From Sediminicultor sp035648055 (GTDB lineage: Bacteria; Atribacterota; Phoenicimicrobiia; Phoenicimicrobiales; Phoenicimicrobiaceae): DNA of 5,319 bases. This document shows, piece by piece, positions 1 through 5,046 of this stretch. The first letter of the stretch is position 1, and each line of letters opens with the position of its first letter. The notes under the pieces are model-generated. The model saw only the letters and a program-made list of their open reading frames with translations, searched no databases and was not told the DNA's origin. The DNA lies in contig DASRMF010000040.1 in the NCBI GenBank assembly GCA_035648055.1, positions 1 to 5,319 on the forward strand, given 5' to 3'. Position numbers and translations under genes: made by a program.

Positions 1-124
1 TATTTCTAATAAGATAGCTATCCTTATTTACAGTGACAATTCTGGCTATTTGGTACTCGATTAATTTTGTAGGATCTATCTTGTCTTTAAACCAACAACT
101 AAATCCTAATTCTTCTAATTTCAT
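1..124 (-). CDS. rsgA: Ribosome small-subunit-dependent GTPase RsgA (YjeQ family), N-terminal fragment cut by window edge
   Basis: This reading frame starts at an ATG at 124 and is still open at the left edge, giving 41 residues. It begins MKLEELGFSCWFKDKI and goes on with a stretch ending ARIVTVNKDSYLIRN. The pattern (M-x-LEELG, an aromatic-rich xxFF-like segment, then [A/G]R[V/I]..x-x-x-x-Y.[V/I]) is that of the N-terminus of RsgA just before its OB domain. RsgA is a circularly permuted GTPase that checks late 30S ribosome assembly. The GTPase domain and zinc site lie outside the window, so the call rests on the first 40 residues. The SD GGGAG (133-137, minus) lies 8 bases before the ATG. 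The gene follows the metallo-hydrolase by 125 bases on the same strand and may have its own promoter. Confidence is fair, because the defining motifs cannot be seen. Confidence 0.72.
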   Translation of the reverse strand, partial: MKLEELGFSCWFKDKIDPTKLIEYQIARIVTVNKDSYLIRN

Positions 125-249
125 GAGTTATTCTCCCGTTATCTGATAAAATTAATAGTGTTTGAATATATATTTTCCTAAAATATCCAGGGTTAAATGA
201 TAGGGACATTTGACATAATTATTAGCCTGTTTGCGGATGAGTTTTTTAT

Positions 250-984
250 TTAGCTCATCTTACGAATACGTACCTCAATCTCCTGCTCATCCTTCAGCAA
301 TTCCAACAGTTTAGAAGTATCGGTATCAACGTAATGATAAGGATAAAGGATTTTCGGTCTGAAGGATTTTACGGCATCAGCGACCATCTCCGGTGTCATG
401 GTGTAGGGCAGATTCATCGGTAAAAAAGCCACATCAATCCCCTGTAGTGTTTTTATTTCGGGAATATTCTCGGTATCGCCGGCCACATAGACGCGTTTAT
501 CACCAAAAGTCAGAATATATCCGTTCCCTGGACCCTTGGGATGGAAGAGTTGACCATTATCACGCTTATGGATTATATTGTGTGCCGGTATTGCCTCAAA
601 TTTTATCCCTTCAATGATTTGCACATCCCCATTCTTCATCACCATACCACCGGAAATTTTCCTGGCACAAGTTTCCGTAAGAATCAATTTGGTTTGATTG
701 GTTCGTAATATTTTGATAGCTGATAAATCAAAATGGTCACTATGCTCATGGGTTATTAAAACAATATCTGCTTTAGGAAGTGTAGAGTAATCCGCCAGTT
801 CACCGTCAGGATCAACATGAATGACTTTTCCATTAAAGCTAAAGATTAAGCTCGCGTGCCCGATGAAAGTTATCTTCAGATCACCGCCGGATGTGGTGAT
901 ATTATCTGTTTCAAACTGAGTATGAGCATTGGCAAAACCAGAAATATATCCAAAGACCATCAGGATTAAAATAAGTTTAAACAT
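250..984 (-). CDS. Exported MBL-fold metal-dependent hydrolase (UPF0173/UlaG-like)
   Basis: This is a complete 244-residue metallo-beta-lactamase-fold protein. Residues 1-20 are a signal peptide (MFKLILILMVFGYISGFANA) with an AxA-type cleavage site before His21, so the mature enzyme probably acts outside the membrane. The fold markers are in order: GHASL at 42-46, DPDG at 58-61, the metal-binding HEHSDH at 79-84, His135 in IPAHN, the bridging Asp170 in YVAGDTE, and the last ligand His217 in YPYHY. All expected metal ligands are present, so it looks active. The layout fits the compact MBL-fold hydrolases related to UPF0173 and ascorbate-6-phosphate lactonase (UlaG); the substrate cannot be told. 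The SD AAGGAGGG (991-998, minus) lies 6 bases from the ATG. It is 46 bases downstream of the pyruvate-kinase-like gene and probably co-transcribed. Most relatives are cytoplasmic, so the leader is a small oddity. Confidence 0.9.
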   Translation of the reverse strand: MFKLILILMVFGYISGFANAHTQFETDNITTSGGDLKITFIGHASLIFSFNGKVIHVDPDGELADYSTLPKADIVLITHEHSDHFDLSAIKILRTNQTKLILTETCARKISGGMVMKNGDVQIIEGIKFEAIPAHNIIHKRDNGQLFHPKGPGNGYILTFGDKRVYVAGDTENIPEIKTLQGIDVAFLPMNLPYTMTPEMVADAVKSFRPKILYPYHYVDTDTSKLLELLKDEQEIEVRIRKMS

Positions 985-1030
985 CTTTTTCCCTCCTTAT
1001 TCATTTAATTAATATTTTTTTATTAAGAAT

Positions 1031-1582
1031 TTATAAAATAGGTTTGCAAATAATCTCATTAATTCGTAGTGAAGTTACCTTGGTGCTGGGCGCTGCAGTA
1101 GCTACCACTGCTGTATCTGCTCCGCCTCCCGTTCCGGCAACCACAATCACTTTTTCACCCATTTTTATACAGCCGCCATCACAAGCCATCATAGTTATTT
1201 CAACACATACTTTCATTCCTTGTCCAAAAATTCGAAGAATGTCAGCCAAAGCTTTGGGAGTATTTGTACCGTATAAATTATCGGTATGAAATAACATTGT
1301 TCCAAAGTGTACCAGATGTTTCTTTTCCCGTAGTTCATTGACTAATTCTTGCGGAAAAGGATTCCCCCCGTCTTCTTTAAAACTGAATTGCCAGGGAACG
1401 ACCACTAAATTAATATCCTTTCCCTCAACAGCATCTAAAAATGATTTTGCAGTGAACCCTCTAGTTGATGCCAGAACAATCCGGGTGATATTTCTTGATT
1501 TTGCCCTTTCTAGGACTAATTTTATAACTTCTGTTGTATTTTCTTTACCTGGTTTTTCGAAATAAACAATTTTTTCTTCCAT
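1031..1582 (-). CDS. Stand-alone pyruvate kinase alpha/beta (C-terminal) domain protein
   Basis: This 183-residue protein resembles only the C-terminal alpha/beta domain of pyruvate kinase (PK_C fold), the domain that carries allosteric sites in the full enzyme. The catalytic TIM barrel is absent. Visible marks are a first beta-alpha unit with IVLASTRGFTA (about 36-46), a conserved-looking middle with GTMLFHTDNLYG, three cysteines (C126, C134, C138 in a CVEITMMACDGGC stretch), and a glycine-rich loop GTGGGADTA at 150-158 that would bind a phosphate or anion. It cannot carry out pyruvate kinase chemistry. Free-standing proteins of this type occur in anaerobes and their role is unknown. An upstream in-frame ATG at 1597 would add five residues. 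The ATG at 1582 is preferred because the SD GAAAGGA (1589-1595, minus) lies 6 bases before it and overlaps the upstream ATG. The gene is 43 bases after the BtrH-like gene. Confidence 0.85.
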   Translation of the reverse strand: MEEKIVYFEKPGKENTTEVIKLVLERAKSRNITRIVLASTRGFTAKSFLDAVEGKDINLVVVPWQFSFKEDGGNPFPQELVNELREKKHLVHFGTMLFHTDNLYGTNTPKALADILRIFGQGMKVCVEITMMACDGGCIKMGEKVIVVAGTGGGADTAVVATAAPSTKVTSLRINEIICKPIL

Positions 1583-1625
1583 TTTTTTTCCTTTCATATT
1601 TATAATATAAAACGTGATTATTTCA

Positions 1626-2210
1626 CTAAGGGAAATATTTTATTAAAAATAAAATATTCATTGCTTTTTTCTCTTTATTCGATATCTCTACTAACATTTC
1701 AGAAGCCCTATAGATATATTCAATATCCTTCGTATCTCCTGCTTTTATAAATAATTTAGAAACTGCTCTCCATAGCCGGGCAATATCGACAAACATCTCG
1801 TGGGATTCCTTTATTTCTTCTACTTTTAATATCTGATAACTTTCTTTAAGAAAGTCTCTATAAAGATTTCTAAACAGCGCGCCTCCGGTACCGGCTTTTT
1901 CCATTAACATCGCAGTTGTTTTAAAATCTCCCTCAACGTCTTTGCTTCGCTTAAACCATTTTATTATTTCTTTACTGGTTTTCAATATTCCTTTATAGCT
2001 AATATTTTGGGTTAATAAATCCGTTTTTATCCTTCCCCCGATGAAAGGAAAATCCATTGTCTTCATGTTCCAAATAATAAAGTTCAATCCCTCGCCCAAT
2101 CCAAAAAGCATGGGCTCGGATAAGTTAATCCCTAGATGGAGAAGCAAGCTGCCTGTTGCGGTTGTTTCACAATGTTGACCTTCAAATGGTTTAAAATTTT
2201 TAATTAGCAC
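1626..2210 (-). CDS. BtrH N-terminal/DUF4872-type protein with the central part missing
   Basis: The protein has 194 residues from a GTG start, with SD AAGGAGG (2218-2224, minus) 7 bases upstream and the DUF456 gene ending 19 bases before. Residues 4-60 match the start of the BtrH_N family (acyl transferase or cysteine-peptidase-like; butirosin BtrH): KPFEGQHCETTA with probable nucleophile Cys14, then LSEPMLFGLGEGLNF and PFIGGR. From about residue 66 it jumps to what looks like the C-terminal DUF4872 helical region, with GTGGALFRNLYRDFLKES at 107-124 and LWRAVSKLF further on. From memory, relatives are about 320-340 residues long, and the missing 130 or so residues hold the rest of the catalytic core, including the conserved histidine segment. 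The deletion is in frame. The product is likely inactive, or a reduced variant. Genuine deletion and assembly error cannot be told apart here. Confidence 0.7.
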   Translation of the reverse strand: MLIKNFKPFEGQHCETTATGSLLLHLGINLSEPMLFGLGEGLNFIIWNMKTMDFPFIGGRIKTDLLTQNISYKGILKTSKEIIKWFKRSKDVEGDFKTTAMLMEKAGTGGALFRNLYRDFLKESYQILKVEEIKESHEMFVDIARLWRAVSKLFIKAGDTKDIEYIYRASEMLVEISNKEKKAMNILFLIKYFP

Positions 2211-2229
2211 TTTCTTTCCTCCTTCATTT

Positions 2230-2715
2230 TTAGCCTTTAAAGAGGTAGATAAAAAAATAAAAGGCCATTACCACAGATAAAGATAATTTAATAAAAACTG
2301 CTGTCATGCTTCCGACAAAAGTAACCAGGCCGGCTTTTAAAGCCATTGAATTTTCTTTGCCGGCAATAAGCTCTCCTACAATGGCACCGATAAATATGCC
2401 TAAAACCATTCCGAAGGGAGGAAAGAAGATAATGCCGGCCATCATCCCTAATATTGCTCCCCAGATTCCGTATTTGCTGGTACCGTATTTTTTAGCTCCC
2501 AACAGAGGGAGAAAATAATCTCCCAATGAGACTATAACAGTTATAATAGCAAACCTGACCAAGAAACTTTTACTAAAAACAGGCTCTTCTTTGGCAAATT
2601 GGAGCAATATAAGGGCAGCATAACTAAGGGGAGGTCCGGGAATGGCAGGAAAAATACAACCAATTACCCCTATAATAGTACAAATTATTCCTGATAAAAT
2701 TAAACCATATTCCAT
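2230..2715 (-). CDS. DUF456 family membrane protein
   Basis: This 161-residue, strongly hydrophobic protein is typical in length for DUF456 (PF04306). It has about four or five membrane segments: roughly 4-24, 28-42, 52-72, 82-118 (possibly two, glycine-rich) and 135-158. Family marks are the early IPGPPLSYAALILL motif (25-38), the GDYFLPLLGAKKYGTSKYG loop (65-83), and a glycine-zipper stretch GMVLGIFIGAIVGEL (102-116). The molecular role of DUF456 proteins is not known. The ATG at 2715 is the only good start, but the nearest SD-like sequence (GGAAGGGA, near 2727-2736 minus) is unusually far, about 12 to 13 bases. It appears to be the first gene of the minus-strand cluster running to the metallo-hydrolase. 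Confidence 0.88.
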   Translation of the reverse strand: MEYGLILSGIICTIIGVIGCIFPAIPGPPLSYAALILLQFAKEEPVFSKSFLVRFAIITVIVSLGDYFLPLLGAKKYGTSKYGIWGAILGMMAGIIFFPPFGMVLGIFIGAIVGELIAGKENSMALKAGLVTFVGSMTAVFIKLSLSVVMAFYFFIYLFKG

Positions 2716-2862
2716 CGCGCTCAGTATTCCCTTCCTTTTTCATTCTTTTTCTCTAAGTCTATCATATTTCCCCGTAAGCAGCTATCTTAATGATTTATCT
2801 ATTTATTAACTATTTTTTCATACATATTTATTACAGGGGACACTTCTATTTTTTATTAAAAA

Positions 2863-2895
2863 TTATTTAACTTTGAAAAAGTAGTCTGCCTTCAT
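2863..2895 (-). pseudogene. 10-codon start-of-gene stub with strong RBS
   Basis: An ATG at 2895 with a very good SD (AAGGAGGG, 2905-2912 minus, spacing 9) opens a frame reading MKADYFFKVK and then TAA. It lies 56 bases after the S66 fragment on the same strand, as the next gene of an operon would. The coding part runs directly into the 12-base sequence ACTTTTTCAAAG (2871-2882), which also marks the break in the ferredoxin stub. I read it as the 5' end of a gene whose body was lost. The original family cannot be told from ten residues. A real leader peptide is an alternative, but nothing intact follows closely. Confidence 0.4.
2871..2882 (+). repeat. Third copy of the 12-base hairpin-arm sequence
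   Basis: CTTTGAAAAAGT here is identical to the right arm at 4421-4432. It has no partner arm nearby. On the minus strand it forms the last codons of the MKADYFFKVK stub. Confidence 0.5.
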
Positions 2896-2912
2896 ATATT
2901 TTTTCCCTCCTT
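2896..2912 (-). promoter_or_regulatory. Ribosome binding site of the MKADYFFKVK stub
   Basis: AAGGAGGG at 2905-2912 (minus) with nine bases to the ATG at 2895. It matches the SD of the metallo-hydrolase (AAGGAGGG at 991-998) and shows the stub start is a genuine or former translation start. Confidence 0.6.
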
Positions 2913-2951
2913 CATTGATAAATTTAATGTGTTCCTCTTACCTCTATTTTC

Positions 2952-3497
2952 TTAGTTAAAAGGATTCTCTATTAGCCTAATATCTTTAGTTGTTGGATTA
3001 AGACTGACCATGCAACCTAAAGGTAAAATTAACTTCGGATCAGTATGGCCAAAGTCCATATCAACAATTACAGGGATATCGCTCACATTAAACTCATCCC
3101 TTATTACACTTAAGATAATTTTGTTAAGTTCCTCTTTTTCTTTAACCGAATAATCTTTTGCCCTGCCAAAAACAACACCCTTTATCTTCTCGAGTATTCC
3201 TTGAATGCCATAGTTTCTTAGCATATATCCTACTTGACTTGGTAAAGGTTTTTCTTCAGATGTTTCCAAAAACAAAACCTTATCACTCCAAAAATTTTTA
3301 TCGGGCCAATAATCGGTTGACTTAATGAATTCTAAAACTTCAATACAGCCGCCCCAAAGACGACCCTTTGTCATTTTATTTCCCTGCAAGAAAGTCCAGC
3401 CATCTTTCATTTTTGTATATCCTTTGCTGACAGTACCTTTCCAATGAGATTCATTGCCATTTTTATCCCGCCATAATATGTTATTATCCGAAATTAT
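2952..3497 (-). pseudogene. LD-carboxypeptidase (peptidase family S66), C-terminal fragment
   Basis: S66 peptidases cut the L,D bond in the tetrapeptide of peptidoglycan during cell-wall recycling, or cleave peptide-nucleotide antibiotics (MccF type). They are usually 300-350 residues with a Ser-Glu-His triad. Counting from the ATG at 3410 there are 152 residues. They carry the GRLWGG motif (16-21), catalytic Glu49 in LFLETSEE, the GIQGILEKIKGVVFGR segment (68-83) and catalytic His122 in DFGHTDP. The N-terminal half with the nucleophilic Ser is missing. The frame stays open upstream of that ATG to a TAA at 3498-3500, and the extra residues (WRDKNGNESHW and so on) look like the normal linker of the family, so 3410 is not the original start. 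An AAAGGA 9 bases before 3410 could still allow translation. The product should be catalytically dead. Confidence 0.8.
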
Positions 3498-3583
3498 TTA
3501 ACTTTATGTAACAAAGACTAATAAAAGTCAATTGATAAAAAAACAGAGAAAATTGAAAAATAATTTAAAAATAACTGAACTAT

Positions 3584-3602
3584 CGACAAGTTCACTTCGT
3601 CG
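3584..3602. repeat. Small hairpin in the S66-hemolysin gap
   Basis: CGACAAG (3584-3590) pairs with CTT-C-GTCG (3595-3602) with one bulged C and a TTCA loop. A further GAACT/AGTTC pair (3577-3581 with 3589-3593) overlaps it. It is richer in G/C than its surroundings. It lies between the divergent S66 fragment and hemolysin III and may be a remnant of a dispersed repeat or an operator-like site. Confidence 0.3.
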
Positions 3603-3617
3603 GTCTACTTTCTCTTC

Positions 3618-3647
3618 TTTGCATTATAAATATACACATGATAGAAT
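3618..3647 (+). promoter_or_regulatory. Possible sigma-70-type promoter for hemolysin III
   Basis: TTTGCA (3618-3623, four of six to TTGACA) and TAGAAT (3642-3647, five of six to TATAAT) are 18 bases apart. They lie about 50 bases before the likely start of the only plus-strand gene. In DNA this AT-rich such matches are common, so support is modest. Confidence 0.35.
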
Positions 3648-3699
3648 ATATTACGACTTTTCAATAATCTTAAAAAATTATTAATCTTAATGTTTGTGG

Positions 3700-4386
3700 A
3701 TGTTTATAGAAATGAAAAATAAACAAATAAATAATCTAAGAAAAGAAAGTTATTCTTTAAAAACTCAGACCTTGGGTGAAGAAATTGCTAACAGTATTAC
3801 GCATGGCGTTGGAATTGGTTTAAGTATTGCCGCCCTGGTAATTTTAGTAGTTCTTGCAAGTAAGCGCGGTGATGCCTGGCGAATAGTGAGTTTCAGTATA
3901 TATGGAGCTACACTGGTCTTGCTTTATCTTTCTTCTACTCTTTACCATAGTTTTGTAAATCCAAAGATAAAAAATATTTTCAGGATTCTGGACCATTCAG
4001 CAATCTATCTGCTTATTGCAGGGAGCTATACCCCTATTACCCTTACCTTTATGCGGGGAGCCTGGGGTTGGACTCTCTTCGGTATCATTTGGGGTATAGC
4101 TTTAGGAGGTATCACTGTAACCATACTTCTTCTTGACAAACTTAAAGCTTTATTGGTCTTATCTTATGTTGCTATGGGATCAATTATTGTCATTGCCTTC
4201 AAACCAATGATACAGACGGTCCCCCGAGGGATGATTATCTGGCTTTTTATCGGAGGAGCTTGTTATCTTTTAGGAATAGTATTTTATGTATGGAAAAAAT
4301 TACCTTATCACCACCCCATCTGGCACCTTTTTGTTTTGGGTGGAAGCATTTCTCATTTTTTGGGAGTATTATTCTATCTCACTTAA
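3700..4386 (+). CDS. Hemolysin III family (PAQR/YqfA-type) integral membrane protein
   Basis: This is a complete protein of about 228 residues, normal for the hemolysin III/YqfA branch of the PAQR superfamily, with seven predicted membrane helices. Counting from the ATG at 3700, the family motifs are present: LGEEIANSITHG near the N-terminus, SSTLYH (zinc-ligand His about 83), LDHSAIYLLIAGSYTP (98-113), and HPIWH with HFLG near the C-terminus (His 205 and 209). These histidines fit the metal site of PAQR proteins, which are related to membrane hydrolases. The hemolysin name is historical and says little about its role. The start is uncertain: TTG 3694, ATG 3700 and ATG 3712 are in frame, and only a weak GGA (3698-3700) precedes the last. 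The gene stands alone on the plus strand, convergent with the stubs to its right. Confidence 0.9.
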   Translation: MFIEMKNKQINNLRKESYSLKTQTLGEEIANSITHGVGIGLSIAALVILVVLASKRGDAWRIVSFSIYGATLVLLYLSSTLYHSFVNPKIKNIFRILDHSAIYLLIAGSYTPITLTFMRGAWGWTLFGIIWGIALGGITVTILLLDKLKALLVLSYVAMGSIIVIAFKPMIQTVPRGMIIWLFIGGACYLLGIVFYVWKKLPYHHPIWHLFVLGGSISHFLGVLFYLT

Positions 4387-4401
4387 AAATTCTTTTTTAA
4401 G
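4382..4401. repeat. AT-rich 8-bp inverted repeat over the hemolysin III stop codon
   Basis: CTTAAAAA (4382-4389) and TTTTTAAG (4394-4401) pair around a TTCT loop. It overlaps the TAA at 4384-4386 and abuts the larger hairpin at 4402. It could contribute to RNA 3' end formation on the plus strand, but the stem is weak. Confidence 0.35.
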
Positions 4402-4432
4402 ACTTTTTCAAAGAATCGTCCTTTGAAAAAGT
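4402..4432. repeat. Perfect 12-bp-stem hairpin between convergent genes
   Basis: The arms ACTTTTTCAAAG (4402-4413) and CTTTGAAAAAGT (4421-4432) are exact inverted copies with a 7-base loop. It lies 16 bases after the hemolysin III stop and touches the TGA of the ferredoxin stub. The place suits a terminator for both directions, but neither strand has a T-run straight after the stem, so it is not a standard intrinsic terminator. One arm recurs at 2871-2882. Confidence 0.6.
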
Positions 4433-4483
4433 TCAACTCTGACAGCCAATACACTTATCTACATCTTTCACGGTTAATCTCAT
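4433..4483 (-). pseudogene. 4Fe-4S ferredoxin N-terminal stub (16 codons)
   Basis: An ATG at 4483 follows a near-perfect SD (AGGAGG, 4489-4494 minus, spacing 5). The frame reads MRLTVKDVDKCIGCQS and then TGA. The CIGCQS segment is the start of the first CxxCxxC cluster motif of 4Fe-4S dicluster ferredoxins, whose N-termini often read (M)xLTVKDxxKCIGC. A working protein would need at least the rest of this cluster and normally a second one; everything after the second Cys is gone. The break falls where the next Cys codon would be, directly against the hairpin at 4402-4432. It starts 35 bases after the repeat-protein gene and was probably translated with it. It is too short to be found by ordinary gene calling. 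Confidence 0.65.
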
Positions 4484-4494
4484 AGCTTCCTCCT
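4484..4494 (-). promoter_or_regulatory. Ribosome binding site of the ferredoxin stub
   Basis: AGGAGG at 4489-4494 (minus) with five bases to the ATG is close to ideal. It is the main evidence that this 16-codon frame was once a real gene start. Confidence 0.7.
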
Positions 4495-4518
4495 TATTTT
4501 AAAATGGAGTCAGTTCTA

Positions 4519-4830
4519 TTATAAATTGCCATTTTCATCGAGCTTTAGTACCCAGACATCTGAATTTCCTGTTCTTTTTGATTTCGTCCAACCGGAGACA
4601 GCATAACCTCCATCTTCAGTTTGAACAATAGAATGAGCCTCATCATTTTCACTTCCTCCAAAAGTTTTGTCCCACTCTTTATTTCCGTTCTCATCAAGTT
4701 TTATTATCCAGATATCCTGTTTTCCAGCGTATATTGTCCAGATAAATCCGGCAACTGCATATCCTCCATCTTTGGTTTGGATAATAGAAAATCCCATATC
4801 TTCACCATTTCCGCCAAAGGTCTTATCCCA
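4519..4830 (-). repeat. Tandem 156-bp coding repeat, two copies
   Basis: The two copies are 4675-4830 and about 4519-4674 (minus). Each encodes one 52-residue unit starting WDKTFGG and ending LDENGN. They are diverged in DNA but clearly homologous in protein, with 30 or so identical positions. The second copy is cut short after LDENGNL by the stop codon. Confidence 0.75.
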
Positions 4831-4931
4831 GGTAATTGCGCTTCCCATAGTTTCACCTGATGCATATTAACAGATAAAAAAGAAATTAGTATCAGGCACA
4901 ATAAGAATTTAATAGCTACAGATTTTCTCAC
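4519..4931 (-). pseudogene. Secreted protein with two 52-residue WDKTFGG repeats, frameshifted after the signal peptide
   Basis: A GTG at 4931, with SD AGGAGG 7 bases upstream, opens a signal peptide (RKSVAIKFLLCLILISFLSV). The same frame then gives unrelated sequence to 4704. The frame with the real product contains YASGETMGSAITWDKTFGG and runs to 4519, so the frame changes near 4864-4870. From Met at 4848, residues 7-58 and 59-109 are two copies of a repeat: WDKTFGG, then SI[I/V]QT.DGGYAV.G, then D[I/V]W[I/V][I/L]KLDENGN. Such repeats occur in many copies in secreted proteins, probably forming beta-propeller-like folds; two copies are too few for a full propeller. The 109-residue part could be translated alone from 4848 (AGGTG sits 5 bases before) but would not be exported. 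No function is assigned. Confidence 0.65.
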
Positions 4932-5046
4932 AACTATACCTCCTTAATAAGATAATTTTTATGGAGTTATATATAATTTCCTCTCATATTACCTTTTTTT
5001 ATTCAGAGAAATTTTGGAATTTATGTTTTACTTAATCAATAACCAA

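Larger units (their letters stand above)
2860..3505 (+). repeat. 15-bp direct repeat flanking the S66 fragment and stub
   Basis: AAATTATTTAACTTT occurs at 2860-2874 and at 3491-3505. The pair encloses the stub and the S66 fragment, and the open S66 frame ends inside the right copy (TAA 3498-3500). The sequence is nearly all A/T, so a chance match is possible. No transposase or long inverted ends are seen. Confidence 0.4.

Noticed and set aside
236..259. GATGAG/CTCATC inverted repeat at the 3' end of the metallo-hydrolase gene as a terminator
   Set aside because: Only six base pairs with a 12-base loop, overlapping the stop codon, and no T-run after it on the minus strand.
393..617. 74-residue plus-strand reading frame inside the metallo-hydrolase gene
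   Set aside because: It is antisense to a gene with clear metal-binding motifs and has no recognisable domain.
1044..1565. Two plus-strand frames opposite the pyruvate-kinase-like gene
   Set aside because: They are antisense shadows of a well-supported gene, with low-complexity sequence and no motifs.
2306..2518. 70-residue plus-strand frame opposite DUF456
   Set aside because: Antisense to a glycine- and proline-rich membrane protein; its composition is explained by the complementary codons.
3690..3722. ATG-initiated 10-codon frame overlapping the hemolysin III start
   Set aside because: No SD, and it lies out of frame over the N-terminus of a real gene, so it is probably chance.
4402..4432. 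Standard intrinsic terminator
   Set aside because: The stem is good, but no T-run follows it on either strand, so I list it only as a hairpin or repeat.
4397..4483. TGA of the ferredoxin stub as selenocysteine, with the hairpin just downstream as a SECIS element
   Set aside because: The TGA falls exactly where a cluster Cys is expected and a stem-loop follows, which is suggestive. But the read-through reads TFSKDDSLKKS and then stops, with no further Cys and no resemblance to ferredoxin, so decoding would not rescue a protein.
4621..4870. Two plus-strand frames opposite the WDKTFGG repeats
   Set aside because: They mirror the tandem coding repeat on the other strand and have no convincing start.
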